A DNA stretch of 64,000 nt from an uncultured Draconibacterium sp. (GTDB lineage: Bacteria; Bacteroidota; Bacteroidia; Bacteroidales; Prolixibacteraceae): assembly GCA_947492175.1 (NCBI GenBank), contig CANLMQ010000028.1, positions 1 to 64,000 of the forward strand, given 5' to 3'. Both the position numbers and the translations under genes were made by a program. Below are positions 10,001 to 17,736 of this stretch, piece by piece. Under the pieces are notes generated by a model, which was given only the letters and a program-made list of their open reading frames with translations, did not search any database and was not told where the DNA came from. Position 1 is the first letter of the stretch; every line of letters starts with the position of its first letter.

Positions 10001-10359
10001 GCATTTTCTTCTATGGGACTTATGGCAATATAGCGGTCGATAATTTTGTAATTATATCCGCTGCCTTCTAAAAGTTCATCAAGAACTTTATTCATACCCT
10101 CATTTACAAAGGTTACTTCTACCTTCTTATCCAGAATAGGTTCGTTTGATTTAATTACAAAACGGTATTCCGTTACAGTCTCCAATTTCTCTATCACCTC
10201 TCCAAAAGTCGATTTCATTTCTAATGATACCTTGGTTTGCGCTAAGGAAGAGGCCGATACATGGATACAAAAAACCAGTAGTAAAAACGCAGTTATTTTC
10301 ATAATCCGCCATAATTTTTTAGTTCGCGCCCAAATTGGTACGCAATCAATTTTTTTCAT
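7024..10359 (-). CDS. SusC/RagA TonB-linked outer-membrane transporter with STN domain
   Basis: TonB-dependent importer of oligosaccharides across the outer membrane. Order of parts: signal peptide ending ASSLAQ (about residue 40); a secretin/TonB short N-terminal (STN) domain (about 45-115), typical of transporters that signal to a FecR/sigma pair; a carboxypeptidase-regulatory beta domain (SGKVTDENGEPLPGVTVIIKG, about 125-205); a TonB-box-like segment (EEVIAVGYGTMKK); plug with SIRGQNSL and DGTIYRG; then the 22-strand barrel. The 1111-residue length is normal. The STN domain and the upstream FecR and ECF sigma genes indicate substrate-responsive trans-envelope signalling. Confidence 0.95.
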   Translation of the reverse strand: MKKIDCVPIWARTKKLWRIMKITAFLLLVFCIHVSASSLAQTKVSLEMKSTFGEVIEKLETVTEYRFVIKSNEPILDKKVEVTFVNEGMNKVLDELLEGSGYNYKIIDRYIAISPIEENASQQKSVSGKVTDENGEPLPGVTVIIKGTTQGTVTSFDGSYSITDVPENVTLQFSFVGMKTQDIEVGNQLNINVIMAVDAIGLEEVIAVGYGTMKKSDLTGSVTKVNVEELAELPNVSVIQAMQGTVAGLNVGAVDQAGENPVISIRGQNSLSSNSDANSPLIVVDGTIYRGSLVDLNTADIESVDILKDASSAAIYGSQASNGVMLITTKRGTRISKPIISYSGSYTLQAPSNKLEPMNGAELTEFYPNTFWDSGSRLAPDYLEKDPSFDVGQYLKTNEITEGFRNGMDNNWWDLFTGNGYINNQNLSIRGKTENLGYFVSGGITDVKGFVKNDDYTKYNYRINLDSKINDWMSVGIESFLTASDYSGVSPNISNLFYTQPWAPIYDQDNEYILLADGLTLNPFLTIQQDDSDKRLNIFGNIHADIKLPIKGLEYKINFSQNYRTTNQDRFNPWGASYTGSGYKNTYMNYDWAVDNIVTYKRTFNKVHHVNATFVYGVEKRDYSFTKAGAENFTNDLLGYHKLEAGDPTLRTVDTGKEEEQSLYSMARLMYNFNNRYLITGTVRRDGFSGFGTDDKIGVFPSVALGWVASDENFIKENLSWLNYLKIRGSYGQTGKRGLGRYDTRAIISTHPSIVYGDGGSAIQGQWISSMANNKLGWETTTGINLGADFALLNSRIHGNVEYYNNDTENILYPIQLPTMTGFSSINTNIGKVANHGLEFTLAYQVINNQDLKWEASVNFSRNRNEIVSILGYDNDNDGIEDDLVANRLFIGEPQQVIYDYEIIGMWQLADEDAGIIPDGFYPGTYKINDISGPDGIPDDEFSATYDKKILGYQDPSYRLGITNTVNYKQFSLYVFINSIQGGKDYYYATDHPFVYKKDQLTYQNVPKGTWDYWMPENPNAYFRRLDTPSQYAPNRYAQRNFIRLQDVSLSYQFDKSLVQKFDIESLKVFVSGKNLATITKWRGWDPETGTGFTPGRPLMANYTIGVNVEF

Positions 10360-10564
10360 AAATTTGAAATGTTTTGATGGTTTAAAAATTGCCTGTTGTC
10401 AGCAGGCGTTTGTTAAATCGAAAATCAGGATGGACTGAAGACTCCATCCGTTGAACAGACCGGGAATATTGTCAGTATTTTCGGTCTGATTTTTCTAGGT
10501 AAATCTGTTCTTTTTCATAAGTATTAGTTTTAAGTTTGTTGTTATTCCTTCATTCAAATTAGCT

Positions 10565-11554
10565 TCATTTTGATTTCCAGTAGATTAAAGTTGGTTTATC
10601 GGTTCTTGGTGTAATCGAATATTCTATAGAACTGGTTATTCTGAAAACTTCAAGAATCTGGTCGAGTGGTTTGTTTTTCATTATAGTCCCATTGTACAGT
10701 TCCTCAGCCAGTTGAGGCGTATCAAACACGATCTCCACATTATACCAACGCTGCATCATTTGAGCAATATCACCAAGGCGCTCATTTCTGAACGTAATCA
10801 TACCGTCTTTCCACGAGGAGAATAACTCTGTTCTAACTTTACTGACACTAAGCTTGTTTGCATCAACAGAATAGGATGCTTTATCTCCAGGCTCCAGTTT
10901 GGTAAGTTCGTTTCCTGTGTCGTCAATAATACTAATACTGCCCTCTTCCAATACTGCATAAATTTTACTTTCGTCGTTGTAAGCTCGTAAATTGAATGCT
11001 GTACCGTGCACTTTTACATGTATCTTGCCTGGAGTTCTAACAATAAACGGGTGTTCTTTATCAGACTGTACATTAAAGTAACCTTCTCCACTGAGCTCTA
11101 CCACACGTTTGCCGGCAGAGAAATCATTGGCATACGAAAGTTTACTTTCCGAGTTTAAATGCACCAGTGATCCATCGGGTAAAACAACACAGGACATTTG
11201 GCCAACAGGAACCTCAAAACTGGTTTTTGCTGCATAAATATTTTTCGGTTCTTTTTCACTTAAAAACTTCTGTGAAATAGCTCCAATTCCTACAAGTAAA
11301 ATAGCTATGACAGCGTATTTTAAATAAGAAACCCATAAAGTTATATTTTTAGAATCTGTATTTATTTGACTCCTTACTTCATTCCAGGCTGTTACTTCAT
11401 CTTCATCAGCTGAAGCAGCCAAAGCCCACGTTTGCTTTAACCGGATTAGCTCTTTTCTGTTTTCATCCGATTCTTCTACCCATTCAAACACCTGTTGTAC
11501 TTCCTCTTCTGAAGCTTCATCAGATAAATATCTATATAAAATGATTTCTTCCAT
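10565..11554 (-). CDS. FecR family anti-sigma regulator
   Basis: Inner-membrane regulator. An N-terminal cytoplasmic anti-sigma segment of about 75 residues (helical, YRYLSDEASEEEVQQVFEW) is followed by one membrane segment (about 80-100, YAVIAILLVGIGAI). The periplasmic FecR domain contains VVLPDGSLVHLNSESKLSY, HPFIVRTPGKIHVKVHGTAFN and a C-terminal DUF4974-like part (ITFRNERLGDIAQMMQRWYNV). It should hold the ECF sigma factor encoded just upstream until the STN domain of the SusC protein signals. The SusC gene follows after 205 bp in which I see no gene. Confidence 0.93.
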   Translation of the reverse strand: MEEIILYRYLSDEASEEEVQQVFEWVEESDENRKELIRLKQTWALAASADEDEVTAWNEVRSQINTDSKNITLWVSYLKYAVIAILLVGIGAISQKFLSEKEPKNIYAAKTSFEVPVGQMSCVVLPDGSLVHLNSESKLSYANDFSAGKRVVELSGEGYFNVQSDKEHPFIVRTPGKIHVKVHGTAFNLRAYNDESKIYAVLEEGSISIIDDTGNELTKLEPGDKASYSVDANKLSVSKVRTELFSSWKDGMITFRNERLGDIAQMMQRWYNVEIVFDTPQLAEELYNGTIMKNKPLDQILEVFRITSSIEYSITPRTDKPTLIYWKSK

Positions 11555-11672
11555 TTCTTTTCGTCTATAGTAAGTAACCGTATAATGGTGAAAACCCTAT
11601 ATTAACTTTGATTTTTTTAGGGAAATTTTTGCAATCCACTATTAATCAAAAGAGAACCTATTTAATATTTCC

Positions 11673-12275
11673 TTATGAAAGGATTATCAAAACCAAAAAG
11701 AGTGGTAAGTATTCTGCGAGGTTTGCTTTTAGGGCTTTTAATGCACGGGTCATGTTTGCTTCAACCGATTTAATACTAATTCCCAATTCTTCGGCAATTT
11801 CCTTATTGGTTTTTCCTTCGAAGCGTTTTTTTTCAAAAACCACTCTGCTTTTTTCAGGAAGGTTTTCAATAGATTGCTTAATTAATTCGTTTAATTCGAC
11901 ATATTCCAACGCGTTTAAATCAAGATTATCAAGAGATTCAATTTGAAGTTGTTTCTCTATTTCATTTAGTTTCGAATCGGAGTATTTCTTAACTATCTGC
12001 TGATGTCGAATGTGTTTTAGGCAGGCTGATTTTGCTGAAGTATACAGAAATGCTTGTATACCGGTAACTTTCACAATTTTATTACGATTAAACCATAAAT
12101 TCACAAAAGCTTCCTGAGCAATTCCTTTTGCTTCCTCGCGATCGTTTACAAACTGAATACAAAAACCCACCAACTTATTATACAATTCTTTAAAAATATG
12201 TTCAAATGCAAGTTCATCGCCCTTTTTAAAACGTATAAAAAGAAATTCATTTAAACTATTTGTATTGTAATTCAC
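11673..12275 (-). CDS. ECF-type RNA polymerase sigma-70 factor
   Basis: Extracytoplasmic-function sigma factor of the Bacteroidota SusC/FecR class. Region 2 is near residues 25-90 (FEHIFKELYNKLVGFCIQFV, EEAKGIAQEAFVNLW). Region 4 is near 135-190 (LPEKSRVVFEKKRFEGKTNKEIA followed by ISIKSVEANMTRALKAL, a helix-turn-helix). The first codon is GTG at 12275; I see no better ATG upstream. It is 118 bp from the FecR gene on the same strand and should drive the SusC operon. Region 12276-12494 upstream carries no gene; a TATTTTTG at 12347-12354 on the minus strand could be its -7 element. Confidence 0.92.
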   Translation of the reverse strand: MNYNTNSLNEFLFIRFKKGDELAFEHIFKELYNKLVGFCIQFVNDREEAKGIAQEAFVNLWFNRNKIVKVTGIQAFLYTSAKSACLKHIRHQQIVKKYSDSKLNEIEKQLQIESLDNLDLNALEYVELNELIKQSIENLPEKSRVVFEKKRFEGKTNKEIAEELGISIKSVEANMTRALKALKANLAEYLPLFLVLIILS

Positions 12276-12494
12276 TCGCCTTGAAGCTTAGATATATCAG
12301 TTATTACAGTCCCTTATTATTAAATAAAAGTCGGGTTTAATGCCTTCAAAAATATAAATTTTACTATTCAAAGTATATTCTATCCTAAAATTATTGTCGT
12401 TTGAATTTAATTAATTCGCACTTACTTTTAGGTACCTCGATGAGATTCACATATAAAATTCAAATTATTATCGCCAAAGTTTAGAGGTATAAAA

Positions 12495-12549
12495 AAAATC
12501 ACCCGGGGGGGGTGATTTTTAGGATTACTTCTTTTAGTAAAGAAGTAAT
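12495..12549 (-). terminator. Tandem hairpins: rho-independent terminator of FMN-binding gene
   Basis: Two stem-loops lie side by side. An 11-bp perfect stem ATTACTTCTTT/AAAGAAGTAAT (12524-12534 with 12539-12549, loop TAGT) comes first on the minus strand. It is followed by AAAATCACCC/GGGTGATTTT around a G-rich loop (12495-12520), which ends in a run of eight T on the minus strand. It lies 46 bp past the stop of the FMN-binding gene. The remainder of 12276-12595 shows nothing else clear. Confidence 0.85.
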
Positions 12550-12595
12550 TTCTTAGCTAAAGATTACTCCAAAAGTCAGTTATAAACTACTTTGA

Positions 12596-13096
12596 TTATA
12601 AATTATTCCTGAGAATAGTAATCAAAACAGGAATATCAGCCGTTATTGATTTTGCTGATATTGTTGCCCCTGAAATGGCAGAAATATCTTTTTTATACTT
12701 TAACTCTCCTGAGGAGTATCCAACAAACTGCTCCAACCATTTTTTTGAAGCTATCTCATTACCATGTTCTGAACGGTATTTAAGTACGCGTACTTTTTCA
12801 ACTTCAAGATCTAAGTTAACTGCAAGCAAATAATCAAACAACTCGTAGCGTCCTTTTGCCTGTGTTATAACAACATAAAAATCATCTCCTTCCTCGCGTT
12901 CACACATATAAACCAAAACATCCTCAGGCTTTTTATTTGTATTGGATATTGCAATTTCGTGTTTTATAGAAATGCTTTTATCCTTGAGAGCAATTTTTGC
13001 TATTCTTTCCGCTTGCTGACTGGAATAAAAGTTGTTGCCCCAGCTATTTGTAATAGTTAAGGCAAAAACCAAAAACGTTATAATGTTAAACTTCAT
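12596..13096 (-). CDS. Exported FMN-binding domain protein
   Basis: Small periplasmic or envelope flavoprotein. A signal peptide (FNIITFLVFALTITNSWG) precedes a single FMN_bind domain. The C-terminal SGATISAKS matches the [S/T]GAT[S/T] flavinylation motif, where FMN is attached covalently through a Thr. This fold occurs in RnfG/NqrC and in extracellular electron-transfer proteins. I start at the ATG at 13096, because the frame upstream begins only with TTG and the signal peptide fits this Met. Next gene upstream encodes a porin (gap about 95 bp carrying a repeated leader motif). Electron donor and acceptor are unknown, and I see no ApbE flavin transferase in the window. Confidence 0.78.
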   Translation of the reverse strand: MKFNIITFLVFALTITNSWGNNFYSSQQAERIAKIALKDKSISIKHEIAISNTNKKPEDVLVYMCEREEGDDFYVVITQAKGRYELFDYLLAVNLDLEVEKVRVLKYRSEHGNEIASKKWLEQFVGYSSGELKYKKDISAISGATISAKSITADIPVLITILRNNL

Positions 13097-13130
13097 TCGT
13101 TTATAATTGTTTATTTTTTGCAACTCATGT

Positions 13131-13187
13131 AACTCGCATAATCATACTCCTGTGTAATAGAAGGACTTTTTATTTTGCTCGTTTCAT
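13131..13187 (-). promoter_or_regulatory. Repeated leader element, copy A
   Basis: Upstream of the FMN-binding gene on the minus strand: ATGAAACGAGCA (13176-13187), then TATTACACAGG, then ATGCGAGTT (13131-13139), then AAACAATTATAA just before the start. The same ordered blocks occur before the glutathione peroxidase gene, and in part before the porin gene and at 48689-48841. Confidence 0.5.
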
Positions 13188-13191
13188 CATG

Positions 13192-14394
13192 TTAAAACCA
13201 AATTCCTATTCCCATATTAAATTGTCCGTTTGAATTATCTGCGGCATTACTAAAAAACTGATAATCGGCCTTTAATACTGCCCCTGAAGTTAACCACCAT
13301 CCGGCACCAACTGTTACATCAGTGCGGTCGAGAGCTTTGTTAATTGCAAGGCTTCCTTCAGTTTTTGCATGTGTATTATATTTCTCGTAGCGAATAAAAG
13401 GAACTAAACGCTGGTCTGTTTCCGCATTGAATAATAAATCGTAGCCTGTTTCAATATACCAGCCAAGCATTTCGCTTCCCATATCTTTTCCGGTAAGCTC
13501 ATTGTACTCATCGGTGTTCTTGTTATGGGCAAAAGTAAACTGTCCTCTCGCTTCAAAACCGCCCTTTTTGTAGCGCGCATCAATCCCCAACATTGAAATA
13601 CCGATTACAGAAGAATCTGCTTTTGCTATACCTGCCTGGTCGTTTTTATCTAAACCATTGTAAAGTGAAGATTGAGATTTACCATTGTAGGTACTTAATC
13701 CTAATTTCAATCCCGGAATTCCATAATAATCGATTTTTGTTGCAAGTGTTGGCGAACTCATAAATGATTCCGCTCCTTTCTGACGTCCTTTTCTGTAGCC
13801 ATCCGTACCACGAAACTTACCACCACCATCGTAACCGTTAAAGCCATTCATTACGTAAAGTTGATATTTTAACGAAACGTTATCCAAGGTACCGGTAATT
13901 CCCATTCCTATTTCGCGCCATGTAGTTGGAATAATTTTACTGTCAAGATTAGGGCGTTCAACACCATTGTATGTTGGTGGTTCGTGGTATTCATTAACTA
14001 TCCCCATTGGAACCAGCATTAAACCTCCGCGAAAATTCAGCCATGGCAGAATCTCATGATTTAAAAAAGCTTGTTCTACATAAACTTCTTTTACATGCTC
14101 CAATTCAATTTCCGTTACAAAATTTGTTTTTTCACTAAACCTGTATCCAAAAAGCAACACCAAACGGTGAATGTCTAATTTTGAATTACTGTACTGATTT
14201 TCGTTAATTGGTTTATTAAAATCTATTTGAGCATATCCGCCAATTGACAGTTTAGAATCAGACTGCAACAAAGTTTCAGCAGCATTTTTCGATGGATTTT
14301 CGGGGCTTTGATTATTTTGTGCGTAAACTCCTGATCCAAAAATTAGCAACGCAACCAGAATAACAGAACTTTTAATTTTCATTGTGTTTTTCAT
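13192..14394 (-). CDS. Outer-membrane porin (phosphate-selective porin O/P-like)
   Basis: Predicted 16-stranded-type beta-barrel with signal peptide (VILVALLIFGSGVYAQ) and C-terminal aromatic end (NMGIGIWF). Alternating strand patterns run throughout, with KLSIGGYAQIDFN at the start, a feature of porins annotated as OprP/OprO-like in Bacteroidota. I choose the ATG at 14394 because the preceding in-frame Met at 14454 would place about 20 non-signal residues before the signal peptide. The FMN-binding gene follows on the same strand, and a regulator and hemerythrin gene lie upstream, so a role in respiratory or stress metabolism is possible. The solute is unknown. Confidence 0.75.
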   Translation of the reverse strand: MKNTMKIKSSVILVALLIFGSGVYAQNNQSPENPSKNAAETLLQSDSKLSIGGYAQIDFNKPINENQYSNSKLDIHRLVLLFGYRFSEKTNFVTEIELEHVKEVYVEQAFLNHEILPWLNFRGGLMLVPMGIVNEYHEPPTYNGVERPNLDSKIIPTTWREIGMGITGTLDNVSLKYQLYVMNGFNGYDGGGKFRGTDGYRKGRQKGAESFMSSPTLATKIDYYGIPGLKLGLSTYNGKSQSSLYNGLDKNDQAGIAKADSSVIGISMLGIDARYKKGGFEARGQFTFAHNKNTDEYNELTGKDMGSEMLGWYIETGYDLLFNAETDQRLVPFIRYEKYNTHAKTEGSLAINKALDRTDVTVGAGWWLTSGAVLKADYQFFSNAADNSNGQFNMGIGIWF

Positions 14395-14441
14395 CTTATT
14401 TAAAATTGTTTGTTTTCTAAAGTATAAGATGGAACTCCCAT
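14395..14441 (-). promoter_or_regulatory. Repeated leader element, copy C (partial)
   Basis: Minus-strand blocks ATGGGAGTT (14433-14441), ATCTTAT, TAGAAAACAAACAATT and then the porin start. It matches copy B before the peroxidase gene block for block, but lacks the GC-rich hairpin found there and the ATGAAACGAGCA block. Confidence 0.45.
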
Positions 14442-14579
14442 GTATTCTAATCATCTGCCGGTGAGTTAAAATATTCTCATGGTCGTTTCATTATTATTTT
14501 GGTGGCGAAATTATTTAGAATCATTCAAAATATTATCCCAACATGTTGGGATATTACATAGGAAAACTATTTCTCCTCT

Positions 14580-15170
14580 TTATAGCAAAGCGTCTTTTGC
14601 AATATCCGACTGCGATATTATTTTTTGAATGATGGCATACACAGTAAGACCCGAGATTGATTTTATTCCGAGTTTATCTGTAATATTTTTACGGTGAGAA
14701 ATAACCGTATGGGTGCTAATAAATAGTGTTTCGGCAATGGATTTGTTGGTATGGCCAAGAGCGATTAATCTTAAAACTTCTTTTTCGCGTAAGGTTAGTT
14801 CATCTTCTTCTTTTGGAATGTTATTTATTGAAAAGAACTTTCTTACCCGCTCAATTAATTCGGTTGTTGGATTATTAACCGAAATTGTAAAATCAAATAA
14901 CTCATTAACTCCAATGTCGTTTTTTTGTGTTTCCACCCCCACTAATAGAATCCTTCCGGATTTGCTTCTTAGTTTTACAAATAAGTCAGGCTCTCCTATT
15001 TCAACGGGCAAAACAAAAACCAAATCGGAGTAGTTATTTAAATACTTTTTTTCAATCTGAGTATAATCGACGCAGGTAAATGTATTTACCCCAAGCTCCT
15101 TCTCCAGAATCACAGTTAAACCTTTCCGGATTATTTCTGAAGAATGCGATATGATAACTGTTTGCGTCAT
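14580..15170 (-). CDS. LuxR-type response regulator with pseudo-receiver domain
   Basis: Two-domain transcription regulator. The C-terminal part (about 125-185: LTLREKEVLRLIALGHTNKS followed by IAETLFISTHTVISHRKNI) is a standard LuxR/FixJ helix-turn-helix. The N-terminal 110 residues fold like a receiver (IIRKGLTVILEKE), but the acidic pair is replaced by Ser-His-Ser and the phospho-accepting Asp position reads VLPVE, so phosphorylation is unlikely. The gene starts 3 bp after the hemerythrin gene stop, so the two are almost certainly co-transcribed, and the hemerythrin may be the sensor partner (inference). Confidence 0.85.
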   Translation of the reverse strand: MTQTVIISHSSEIIRKGLTVILEKELGVNTFTCVDYTQIEKKYLNNYSDLVFVLPVEIGEPDLFVKLRSKSGRILLVGVETQKNDIGVNELFDFTISVNNPTTELIERVRKFFSINNIPKEEDELTLREKEVLRLIALGHTNKSIAETLFISTHTVISHRKNITDKLGIKSISGLTVYAIIQKIISQSDIAKDALL

Positions 15171-15173
15171 ATC

Positions 15174-15866
15174 TTAAATACTTTCTTCCAGTTGTTTTAC
15201 CTGCGGAATTAATATGGCATCTTCAATTCGGGCATGGTTTAAAATATCTCTTTCAAATCTGAAAATTTCAATCAGTAACTCATTACATACAAGTTCATCA
15301 TAATCAGGACTTATGTATTTAATAATTAAATTTTTCAGGTCATCAATTTCCAAATCAACATTTTCGTGCTCTTTCTCAAAGTTTAGTTTCACGTTTCTAG
15401 ATTCAATTTCAGAAGGCGAGCTAACTAATTTGACAATATAGGGGAAGACCTTTGTTTCTTCTTCTGCAATGTGTTTTAGGAGTTTCGTTTTATATCGGAG
15501 ATAAAAATCCTCAATCATTTTCATCTCGTTGTTTTCTTCGTATGTACTTTGTAACAGTTCGTGCAATAATTTCTCTATTCGCGGCAACGAATAATTGATA
15601 TAAAATTTATGCGTTCTTTTTAAATAGTCGATAATTAGCAAGGGCGAAAATGAAAGTAATCTGCTCTCCGGGAAGAAATCTTTATTTTGAAAGGTATTTA
15701 CAATAGACAGAAAAAAGTCGGTATTTACCTGGTAATCGGCACAAAGCGCTTCTATAGTTTTGTTACCAACACCAAGTCGAATGCCAAATCGATGTATAAC
15801 CGGTAAAAGGTGATAGTTTGAATGAATCAAATCTACCATTTTGTTATTTTTTGTAAATTCTTTCAT
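15174..15866 (-). CDS. Hemerythrin-domain protein (RIC/YtfE-like)
   Basis: Predicted diiron four-helix-bundle protein. The N-terminal part resembles the ScdA_N/DUF542 segment (HRFGIRLGVGNKTIEALCADY), though the usual Cys pair is not present as a clear motif. The C-terminal hemerythrin bundle shows KRTHKFYI, LLKHIAEEETKVFPYI, FEKEHENVDLEI and ILNHARIEDAILIPQV, which supply the His and Glu/Asp iron ligands. Members of this family repair iron-sulfur clusters or respond to NO and O2. It is paired with a LuxR regulator (3-bp gap). Confidence 0.83.
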   Translation of the reverse strand: MKEFTKNNKMVDLIHSNYHLLPVIHRFGIRLGVGNKTIEALCADYQVNTDFFLSIVNTFQNKDFFPESRLLSFSPLLIIDYLKRTHKFYINYSLPRIEKLLHELLQSTYEENNEMKMIEDFYLRYKTKLLKHIAEEETKVFPYIVKLVSSPSEIESRNVKLNFEKEHENVDLEIDDLKNLIIKYISPDYDELVCNELLIEIFRFERDILNHARIEDAILIPQVKQLEESI

Positions 15867-15982
15867 TTTTAAAAACTGAAATTCCTGTCTTTGTTTACTT
15901 CACAACAAAGTAAAACGTTTTTTGGCTTAGTAATCACAACAACTCTGAGAAAAAACCTAACACTTCTTTTTAATCAGATTCT

Positions 15983-16519
15983 TTAATTCATAATCCATTT
16001 GAGTATTTTTTCATCATCAGGTTTTACCTTGGGAGCGATAACATCAACCAGCTTTCCATTTTTATCAATAAGGTATTTCTGAAAGTTCCACATAACTTCA
16101 GAATCCATTTTTCCGTTTTTAGCCTTTTGCGTCAACCACTGGTAAAGCGGATGAATATCATCGCCTTTTACTGAAATTTTTTCCATCATCGGGAAAGTTA
16201 CTCCATAATTCCGTTCGCAAAACTCAACAATCTCTTTGTTGCTGCCCGGTTCCTGGTTGGCAAAATTATTTGTCGGAAATCCAATAATCACAAAATCATC
16301 ACTACCATAATTCTCATACAACTCCTGCAGTTGCTTATATTGCGGTGTTAAACCACATTTCGATGCTGTATTCACAACAAGAACTTTCTTGCCTTTTAAT
16401 TCAGATAATCTAAAGTCGTTTCCCTCAATGTCTTTTACCGTAAAATCATAAAAACTTTGTTGAGCGGAAACCACCGATATCGTCAAAACCAAAAGAACTA
16501 AAACTGATACTATTTTCAT
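15983..16519 (-). CDS. Exported glutathione peroxidase family thiol peroxidase
   Basis: Thiol peroxidase of the GPx fold. A signal peptide (SVLVLLVLTISVVSAQ) indicates export. The active-site segment is NTASKCGLTPQY, with the peroxidatic Cys at about residue 55 rather than selenocysteine; FPTNNFANQEPG and WNFQKYLID supply the Gln and Trp/Asn of the catalytic tetrad. Bacterial enzymes of this type usually use thioredoxin rather than glutathione. It lies upstream of the hemerythrin and regulator genes and shares its leader with the porin and FMN-binding genes, so common regulation is plausible. Confidence 0.9.
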   Translation of the reverse strand: MKIVSVLVLLVLTISVVSAQQSFYDFTVKDIEGNDFRLSELKGKKVLVVNTASKCGLTPQYKQLQELYENYGSDDFVIIGFPTNNFANQEPGSNKEIVEFCERNYGVTFPMMEKISVKGDDIHPLYQWLTQKAKNGKMDSEVMWNFQKYLIDKNGKLVDVIAPKVKPDDEKILKWIMN

Positions 16520-16520
16520 C

Positions 16521-16642
16521 TGATTATAATTGTTTGTTTTCTATGGAATAAGATGCCTGCCCGGCTTGCGCGGTCAGACGGGCAACTCGCATGATCTTGA
16601 GAAAATACCTATGTGTAATAAATTCTGTCATGCTCGTTTCAT
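16521..16642 (-). promoter_or_regulatory. Repeated leader element, copy B, with inserted GC-rich hairpin
   Basis: Upstream of the peroxidase gene on the minus strand: ATGAAACGAGCATGA (from 16642), TATTACACA, ATGCGAGTT (16584-16592), ATCTTAT, TAGAAAACAAACAATTATAA, then the start codon. Between the ATGCGAGTT and ATCTTAT blocks lies an extra segment of about 27 bp with arms TGCCCG (16558-16563) and CGGGCA (16579-16584), absent from copy C. The rest of the gap to 16982 has no recognisable gene. Confidence 0.5.
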
Positions 16643-16982
16643 ACTCCACTATTTTGTTTTTAAATTAACACCAAACTGTAATAAATGTTTGGGAGTACTT
16701 TTTGTCTCTGAAACCAGATATATCTGCTTCTTAAATAGTTCGGGCCAGGGTTATAACATGCCTCTTTCCGAACAGATGTAAACGATAATAAAATGGCTGT
16801 TTATTCCGATAAAACGTTAATTTAATTGTAGCGACTCAAAATATTTTTGTGTTAATATTTAACCATAAACAGAAGAACCACAAAACAACTTAATTTGTAC
16901 ATTGTTCTGAATTTTGATCATTCATTAACAGGAAGTGGAAAAGCATTTTCCCTTGTTAACAGGATTTAATTAGATTTAAAGT

Positions 16983-17732
16983 ATGAAGAAAACATTTTCG
17001 TGGGGAAAAGTTGACTTGCCTAAAAACTCAAGTCGCGAATTATTTATAAACGATGCCAGGCTACAAATAAACTCAAACAACGATGTACTTGCGTTTAAGC
17101 TGGCCGGGGTAAAAGAGGATATGGAAAAGGTTGAATTAAACCGGGTGGTTGGAAAAGCAAACGAAATAACAATTATTCCGGCACTACCCGATCGCACACT
17201 GATTTTAAAACCTAAAACAAACTTATCAATTTTACCGGCAACCACATTTAAGTTCTATGTTTATCTTCCGGCAACTTTTCAGATTTACGCAGGAACAGTA
17301 AAACCCGACAACAAAATATTTGAACAAACCATCGAAAATCTGTCTTCAACATGGTTTGGCGACCCCAACGAAGGAGAATTGTGTTATGCACTTTATACGT
17401 CGTTCGACACTTTAATTAATGACGAAAAAAAAGGAACTGAATTTGTGATTTGCCCCGTGGAAATTACAAACAACTCGAAAGAAACTCTTGAAGTAAAACG
17501 ACTTGCCGTTCGCTGTGTACATTTAAACATTTATGCAAACAACGAACTAATGATTAGCAATAAAGTAAAAATTAAGTACAATGGATTTGATACGCTAAGT
17601 GATATTCAGTTTGCCAAAAGTGCAACAACTTCAATTCCAAATCTAAAACAAATTGCTGCGGCCCGAATCCCCGAAAACAATACCATTTTAAAACGTAGTT
17701 TTCAACTTATTCGTCATATTACCCAATACTAA
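16983..17732 (+). CDS. DUF432 family protein
   Basis: Cytoplasmic protein of 249 residues without signal peptide or membrane segment, rich in beta structure. Features that recall DUF432 are WGKVDLPKNSSRELFINDARL at the start, the PDRTLILKPK segment (about 65-75) and a conserved STWFGDPNEGELCYAL stretch (about 120-135). DUF432 genes are often found next to MscS channels, and here the stop lies 4 bp before an MscS gene. A function as a channel-associated soluble partner is inference; no biochemical role is established to my knowledge. Confidence 0.7.
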   Translation: MKKTFSWGKVDLPKNSSRELFINDARLQINSNNDVLAFKLAGVKEDMEKVELNRVVGKANEITIIPALPDRTLILKPKTNLSILPATTFKFYVYLPATFQIYAGTVKPDNKIFEQTIENLSSTWFGDPNEGELCYALYTSFDTLINDEKKGTEFVICPVEITNNSKETLEVKRLAVRCVHLNIYANNELMISNKVKIKYNGFDTLSDIQFAKSATTSIPNLKQIAAARIPENNTILKRSFQLIRHITQY

Positions 17733-17736
17733 TTTT

